From Costus lasius (Eukaryota > Streptophyta > Magnoliopsida > Zingiberales > Costaceae), in NCBI GenBank assembly GCA_027563935.2, contig CM050453.2, positions 85,720,665 through 85,784,664 on the forward strand: DNA of 64,000 bases. The letters are read 5' to 3'. The position numbers and the translations under genes are program-made. Under the pieces are notes generated by a model. It made no database searches, was not told the DNA's origin, and worked only from the letters and a program-made list of their open reading frames with translations. Each line of letters begins with the position of its first letter. The first letter of the stretch is position 1. Of the stretch, positions 58,258 through 64,000 are shown in pieces.

Positions 58258-59832
58258 CATGAAGCTGTGGTCAAGCTAATGACCCTACACAAGCGCTTTT
58301 TGGGAGGCAACCCAAACTTCTAACTTTTATTATTTCTTTTATTTTATCTTTGCTTTGCTTTGAAATAAAATTTTGACAGCATGTATTGATGAATTTTTAT
58401 TCATGGAAAATCTTTTAATAAGTTGTTTTATGTGCAGGAATTTTTGGGAAATTTTTACTTGAAGGAAAAGTGTTCAACGAGATGCTCACGGGTGCAGCCA
58501 TGAATCATATACCAACCGTGCTGACGACATTTTCTTTGTGAGTATTGTAAAAATGATTTTTGATAGTGAAGCATAATGATATTTAATGTTTGAAACTTGT
58601 TTACATTGTAAAATGTGATATATCTTTAATGTGATATAGTTTCTAGATCTTTCTGGTTCATGTTTCCATCTTTTGATATAACTGAACAGGTTTTCACCCA
58701 CATTATAAAGGGAACTCTTGCAACATTTTTTCTGAAATCTATGATTCATTGATTAAGAGTTTATGTATATACAACAATTTAAGTCTAGGGTATCCCCATA
58801 TATTTGATTTTTCTTCAAAGTTTTATAGATATGAATTTTGAATGTTTATGATTGTTAAGGGTAATCAAATTTGTTTTATCCTTAATTTTGAACTTAGGAA
58901 ACATTTTGAGTGATTAATTTGATGACTTAGGGAATTCTTGAAATTTCATATAGACTTAGATTGTTGAGTAAATTCAATTCTAGTATTGATAAAATACATA
59001 TGTGAATTGTTATGTGTTCATATGACACATGCATAGTATCTTTATACTTGAAGCTTAATTTATCTATTTTTGCTTGATGGAAATTTTTATGAATAGAATT
59101 TGGTGATATTTCTTTAAATTGAGATTTGCTCCAGCTCCTCTAGTTGAGAAATCTTAAGTCATGAGTTATATTATACCACGATGTGGTATACTCTAAGTCT
59201 GTTGCGATCAAGTAACAGAGGGAAAATCTTAAAAATAAATATCTATCCCTCTTGCAGAAAGATCAACAACGATTTAAATACCATGCCACTGACCGGCTTT
59301 CTCCATACATGAAAAAAAAAAGAAGAAAAAAAATGGATAAAAAGAGAAAGCTGTACGTCAAGTGGACAACTCCGCTGACTTTCATGATTGAGACTATGAG
59401 TTAAATTATACCACTCTGTGGTATACTTTGTACAATGTTATGATGCTAACAGTAAAGGGCACATAGCCGTTTAAAGACCAAATTGCTTTAAAAATCTCTT
59501 ATCTTTAACATCACTGAAATTCTTGAAGTAAAAAATTTTATCTGTTAAGTGAAATGGATTTATTAAAATGAGAGTATTTGATATTTAGTGGGTGAAGAAT
59601 GAATATTATGACATGAAGTATGAATTTTATCTTTCTTGGATTGTAACCTCTTGAGAATTTATCTCTATTTTGATTTTTCTTAATTTACTTGTGTTAGAAA
59701 GATTGATTACTTAATTTGTGGACTAAGGATGTTATTAGGGGCAAAAACAAATGAGTGTTCTTTATCTTTACATTCTTTATACATATCGAGGTATTGCTTG
59801 AGGATAAGCAAAATTCTAAGTCTAGGGTATTT
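58258..59832 (+). other. GypB internal2 3' untranslated region
   Basis: Non-coding and AT-rich, aligned with 18591-20144. It contains both perfect hairpins TATACCAC-GAT-GTGGTATA (59172-59190) and TATACCAC-TCT-GTGGTATA (59407-59425). An A-rich insert near 59310-59340 widens the loop between the GCTTTCTCC and GAGAAAGC arms. It ends GAGGATAAGCAAAATTCTAAG...GTATTT before LTR3. Confidence 0.7.
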
Positions 59833-61293
59833 CGATGTGTTGTATTTACATCGTGTTTTTGCTTATGTTTTAATTAATATTTTGGGCTTATTTGCATGAT
59901 TTTGTGTTACTTTTAGTGTTTTTATATTACTTTGCACGGAATCTTCACTTTTCTTAGTTTTAATGAAAATGTAGGTAAAACTGCATAAAAACGAAGGATT
60001 TCAAGAGTTTTGAAGCTAAAGCATGATTCTCGAGGAATTTACGAGCCGACACGTCAAATTTGGGGTGAAAACGGTGAAAGACAATGGAAGCGGCCGTGAA
60101 AGCGACGATGAGCGAGAGGTGAAAATCTGCTAAGTGTCGGAATGAATAGAAACTTTCACGGGTGAGACCGTAATTCCATCACAGACCGTCAAACTTTATG
60201 TGACCGAAGGCATTGTACACAGAAACAATTACGGCTTCGGTCGTAATTACATCACGGGCCATAAAAACTTTCGCTCGACGAGTTTTTCTCTCATTTCTCA
60301 CTCGATTCAAACCGGATTTGAGCCAAACTTCGCAGAACCGTTCCTTGATGGGTTCTAAACCGGTCCAACTATAAAAGATCGAATTTTGATCAAGTTAAGG
60401 GGGCTTCGACACATGAAAACAAAGGGCTATAAGCGGCGGCGGCGGAAATCAATTCTAGGGCAGAAATCCGGCGAGAGATCAAGCAAGGGAGGGGATTTGA
60501 CACTTCATCTTCATCACCAGATCAAGGGGAAGAGTTCTAATTACTTTCCTAGTGTCTCTTTGCATTATTTTAGAGAGATTACATGTTTAACTCATCGATG
60601 AACATGCTGTTTGTTATGAACATGAACGTGTAAACCATATTTTTGGGATTTGGGGAATAGCCCGTTGATGATTTATGGATTAAACATATTGTTTTAAATC
60701 TTTTACATGAAATTTATAGATTTGGTTTGATTAGAATTGTGTTTATTCCATAATTTACCGTGTCCACGTAATTTTACATCTTAGACGTTGCGAGAAGGAC
60801 CGAGAGGTGAATCGCAACGTCAGATCTATTCTTTTCAAACCTACGTATCCGATCACGAGAGTAGTTCGAATTCATTTTAAGGATTCACATGGTTTTTCAT
60901 AGAACTTAATGGGTCTAATTACGTTAATTGTCACGAGAGTAGGGAGTTAACGTAGTTAGATACCGGATTACACTTCGAGAGGAGGTAATCTGTACCTTTG
61001 GAAAAATCTCTTTCAAAACTATAATTTTCTGATCAAAGATTTATTCTTATTAAATTCAAAATCGTCAGCGTGGTGAAACCCCAAATCCCTATTTTATCCG
61101 AACTGAATTTGACCAAAAATGTTGCCCCTCATTCTTTTATTTGTACTTATAAGTGTCCAAAACAAAAACCACATATTTGATTCGTCTAGATATAGATCAT
61201 TCGTGTAATCGGTACTTGACCGCCAGATTCTCGTTGGGAACGATATCTTTCTTTATTACTTCAATAAATCTATGCACTCGCGGATAGCTATCA
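59833..61293 (+). repeat. GypB LTR3
   Basis: A 1461-bp LTR starting CGATGTGTTG (TG decayed to CG) and ending GATAGCTATCA. It provides the empty sites for CopD (near 60300) and CopE (near 60490). TATA box at 60370-60377. A small deletion near 60085 removes one of the ATTACGG hairpins. Confidence 0.88.
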
Positions 61294-61298
61294 GTATC

Positions 61299-62864
61299 AC
61301 ATCTAGTTTATAGATGAGTTATCCTGGCATTTTCGTTGTTATGCAAGTTTGTACATTTGCGTATACAATGTCCCTAAGAGATAGATTTTATCTAGGCTCT
61401 GTGTTTATCCCTGGTCGAGAATCATAGTGGATATGGGACAGCTATGATTCATTTGAGACTAGTATGTGCGCTGGTTGAGCATAGGTTGCTAACGCATGCA
61501 TATGGGTATGTCAAGGGAGATATACTGGATCGACCCGCCGTGAGGATTCATTTCGGTGTCACGAGATGAATATGTCAGTGACAGAGTTGCGCTTGTCCTA
61601 GACTTGAGGGCATTGGTATCTCTATATAGTGATTGATGTACTACGATGCAACCTAACACTTCGTTGTAAAAGGGAAGTCATAACGGTTGTCATAAGCCAT
61701 ATGAGAGATTCAATGTGCCAATAGAGGATTTGGCCCTTCCTTACGGGGAAGCTTGATTGTCCATGGCGCCCCTATATGGATGACTGAAAGTATATAGCCA
61801 TACCCAGGTGAGAACCTGATTTAGTCATGCCATAATATTGGGATTAACAAGTGTGACACACTTGCCCAATCTGGACATTAGTTGGCAAAAGGACAAAGTT
61901 GTACTTGTACTTTGTTGCAGTTTTAGGGGATGTCGATGATGACACCATTCTGATGACTTGGGTAGCAATGATATATTGCTAGGTGCCACTCATTGCTTGT
62001 GATGATTTAGTCATCATTGCCAATGTCTAAAGAACCTACAAGGTCCACACCTAGACGTCAGAGATTCCATACTGATCATTTAGCCTCTGATTGAATCATT
62101 GTGTGATTCAGATCATTTTGGGGAACTGATGCATTGAGACTTTTACAGAGGAGATGATATTTTATTTTAGTTCATGTTTGACCACTAGTTGACTCTAGTG
62201 GACCATGTTTGACCTCTGTTCACCTGTGTTATCAAAATGAGTCGAACAAGGGTCTTGGTGCAAGTTTGGACTAGGCACTTTAGTCACATGAATAAAATAA
62301 AATCATTAATTGGCAAGAAAATTTTTCTCTTGGCTAGTTAATAGGCCTGGGCACAATTTACAATTAATAGCGTCTGCGGGGATTCGAACCCGTGATGCTG
62401 ATCTGGTTAATTGTGAATTGGCGGCTATATGCGTTATCCCACATAGGAAAAATCTCCAACATGTATTTGGCTCTGCTATTATAAATATAGAGGCCTGCTT
62501 GGGAGATTTTTGCACCAGACACTTCTCTTGTCTCCTATTGTTGCCTCCCTTCTACTGCTTGGCGTGAGGGTTTTCGAGGTGACGACAATAAAAAGATTTT
62601 GCATCAAGGGTTGGGATAAGTGGTAGTTCTACCTACTCCTTATCGCCAACGTTCCCTCTTCTCCTTGGCATTGGTGCAAGTTGAGAAGATCAAGAGGCAT
62701 GGATCTCCTCTCCCGAAGCTAGCACGTGCGTGGAGCGGAGGAATCTCGAGACTGTCCGTGTGTGCATGATTGTAGAGGACGGACACCTATGTGTCTTCAT
62801 CATCAGCAGCTCCGGGAATTGCTTGATAAGGTATTACTCTTCTGACGACTGGGGATTCCCAACA
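61299..62864 (+). repeat. CopA 3' LTR, right segment
   Basis: It resumes at ACATCTAGTT right after the GTATC duplication and runs to GGGGATTCCCAACA. The palindrome here is mutated (near 61795). It carries the T-arm-like inverted repeat (62345-62425) and a TATA box (62480-62487). Confidence 0.88.
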
Positions 62865-63240
62865 GATTACGGCATCTGCGAGATGCCGATGAGAAATCTG
62901 TGAGACTTCTTCATGGAGCAGCGGGCTCCGATGCCGTTGCCACACGGGCGACGAGGATTTCCGGCGTCAGGTGGACGCTGACGAGGGTCTGCCAGGCCCC
63001 TTCCCAGAGCTGTGAGCTCTGATGCCGTCACCAGGAGGGTGACGAAGATTCTGCCATCAGGCGAGACACGAACGAAGGGTCTGTGAGGCCCTTTCCAGAG
63101 CAAGAGGCTCTAATGCCGTTGCTAGGAGGGCAATGAAGAGAGGTCAGCGAGACCCCTTTCTAGAGTAGCGTGCTCTGAGGCCGTCGCCGAGAGGGTGACG
63201 ATGAGATTCCGGCATCTGTGAGACACCGACGAGGGATCAA
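62865..63240. repeat. 91-bp GC-rich tandem repeat array
   Basis: Three full 91-bp units start at 62865, 62956 and 63047. A 65-bp shortened unit follows at 63138, then a partial one from 63203. Each unit has GATTYCGGCATC..., a CCTTTCCAGAGC block, GCTCTGATGCCGT and AGGGTGACGA. The unit length is not a multiple of three, and no frame is conserved. The next ~95 bases (63241-63336) show nothing I can identify. Confidence 0.8.
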
Positions 63241-63336
63241 AGGGTTAGGCGTATCGGACCAAGAGCACAGGCGGTGCTCTGACGGAGGACCCTGAATGGG
63301 ACGTCGAGGGCGATGTCCAAATTTGATGGGGGAGAA

Positions 63337-64000
63337 TGTGAGGTTCAAATTCATTTGGACTGGGCCAACACAAATCTGGATTGGGCGGTGGCCTCATCAC
63401 ACGAAAATTCATAGTATATTTTGTGTCATTTAATAGGTCTTTTTTATGTCATATTCATACTCATTTGCTTATTTTCATACCTCATTTATCAAATATTGTG
63501 GAATCTACACCATTTTTGGTTTTTGATCATTTTCAGGTAAAAAGGCATCATTTTAAGGCGTTTTCAAGCAATTCAAGTGCATAGACAAATTTCCATCATC
63601 AAGAGAAGATTACATGTCAAATTTCACGCAAATAAGAGCTTCATACCAAATTACGGCAGGACCGTAATCAATATTACGATACCGTGGTTTTACTGAACCT
63701 ATAGAATAAACCATGGCACCACCGTAATTTTGGTTGATTTCTATCCAGAAAGATTTGCAGATGTTACGGCACAGCCATAATTAATATTATAGGACATAAT
63801 TTCAGGAGATTTCTGTCCAAGAAGATTTGCAGATATTACGGCACTGCCATAATGGAAATTACGGCTGTAATTTTATTCCAGACAGCCGATTTTCCTAGTC
63901 TTATTGAAGCCCGATTTTTACACGGATGATTGCGGATGATTTAGACCACCAATTCAAGATCCGTAAAAAGGAGGATACTCGTGAGAATAAGGGGGAGATC
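63337..64000 (+). mobile_element. Possible gypsy LTR start, cut by window end
   Basis: GATGGGGGAGAA (63325-63336) resembles a polypurine tract and is followed by TGTGAGG, a plausible LTR start. The text then is AT-rich with ATTACGG-type inverted repeats like those in the GypB LTR (e.g. ATTACGG-CAGGA-CCGTAAT at 63650-63668). No second copy is in the window, so this rests on resemblance only. No gene is seen here. Confidence 0.4.

Larger units (their letters stand above)
7303..61293 (+). mobile_element. GypB: tandem-dimer non-autonomous LTR element (LTR-int-LTR-int-LTR)
   Basis: Three copies of one LTR occur, at 7303-8789, at 20145-46665 (interrupted) and at 59833-61293. They alternate with two copies of one internal region (8790-20144 and 46666-59832, both interrupted). 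The outer ends are flanked by GTATC (7298-7302 and 61294-61298), and no duplication flanks the middle LTR. Without nested insertions the monomer is about 6.3 kb: LTR ~1.48 kb and internal ~3.4 kb. Each internal region has an Asp-tRNA type primer site, a zinc-knuckle Gag tail and a long AT-rich 3' UTR, but no protease, reverse transcriptase or integrase. It resembles Athila/Tat-derived TR-GAG or LARD-type elements mobilised in trans (inference). Confidence 0.85.
824..62864 (+). mobile_element. CopA: old, decayed Ty1/copia element hosting all other insertions
   Basis: Two LTRs of one family bound the element: 824-2557, and a 3' copy split into 7250-7302 and 61299-62864 by the GypB insertion. 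Own sequence totals about 8 kb. The LTR start TGTTAGTG is decayed to TATTAGTG in the 3' copy, and the terminal CA is decayed to TA in the 5' copy. The primer site follows the 5' LTR and a polypurine stretch (GTGGGAGAT) precedes the 3' LTR. Flanking pentamers GAGGA and GATTA do not match, so a target duplication is not clear, but both flanks belong to the same 91-bp repeat. The LTR start and shared LTR blocks put it near the BARE/Angela lineage (inference). Confidence 0.85.

Noticed and set aside
62310..62567. 85-codon frame containing AGIRTRD-like peptide
   Set aside because: This is the typical chance translation of a tRNA T-arm sequence (GGGGATTCGAACCC) inside the CopA LTR.
63381..63584. 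67-codon frame at the right end
   Set aside because: AT-rich putative LTR sequence; no homology to anything recognised and no second copy in the window.

Overview
The window is a block of plant nuclear DNA built almost entirely of nested LTR retrotransposons. I see no host protein gene and no complete tRNA or rRNA gene. The plant origin is inferred from BARE/Angela-like Ty1/copia elements (LTRs of 1.6-2.0 kb, initiator-Met tRNA primer sites, long leaders), a Ty3/gypsy element with an initiator-Met primer site, and an Athila/Tat-style derivative with an Asp-tRNA primer site. The species cannot be named from this window.

Nesting, with names used in this annotation. The substrate is a 91-bp GC-rich tandem repeat (737-823 and 62865-63240), preceded by a truncated copia LTR (1-736) and followed by a possible gypsy LTR start (63337-64000). 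CopA (824-62864) is an old, decayed copia element lying in that repeat. GypB (7303-61293) sits inside CopA's 3' LTR. GypB is a tandem dimer, LTR1-internal1-LTR2-internal2-LTR3, flanked only at its outer ends by the 5-bp duplication GTATC. It has no reverse transcriptase or integrase and codes only for a Gag-tail/zinc-knuckle protein with an acidic tail.

Four younger elements sit in GypB. GypC (10254-18225, Ty3/gypsy, TSD AGATG) is in internal1. CopD (20647-29858, TSD GATTC) and CopE (30054-45865, minus strand, TSD GATTT) are both in LTR2. CopG (47558-57681, TSD TACCC) is in internal2. Inside CopE's 5' LTR sits CopF (38975-45598, TSD GTGTC), an internally deleted sibling of CopD. Inside CopG's last codons sits a solo LTR of the CopE family (53996-55987, TSD ATATG), and CopG's gag start is replaced by a reversed CopD-family LTR fragment with scrambled filler. 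Several insertions are verified by an uninterrupted paralogous site elsewhere in the window.

None of the elements is intact: every gag-pol has stops, frameshifts or deletions. CopD is closest to complete (one frameshift plus a damaged zinc knuckle). The less routine signals are the dimeric structure of GypB, its unidentified ORF, a 12-bp palindrome shared by the U3 regions of all four copia families, a GCTAGCAC element at a constant distance from the LTR 3' end, a UUCG-loop hairpin in the GypB LTR and paired hairpins in its 3' UTR.
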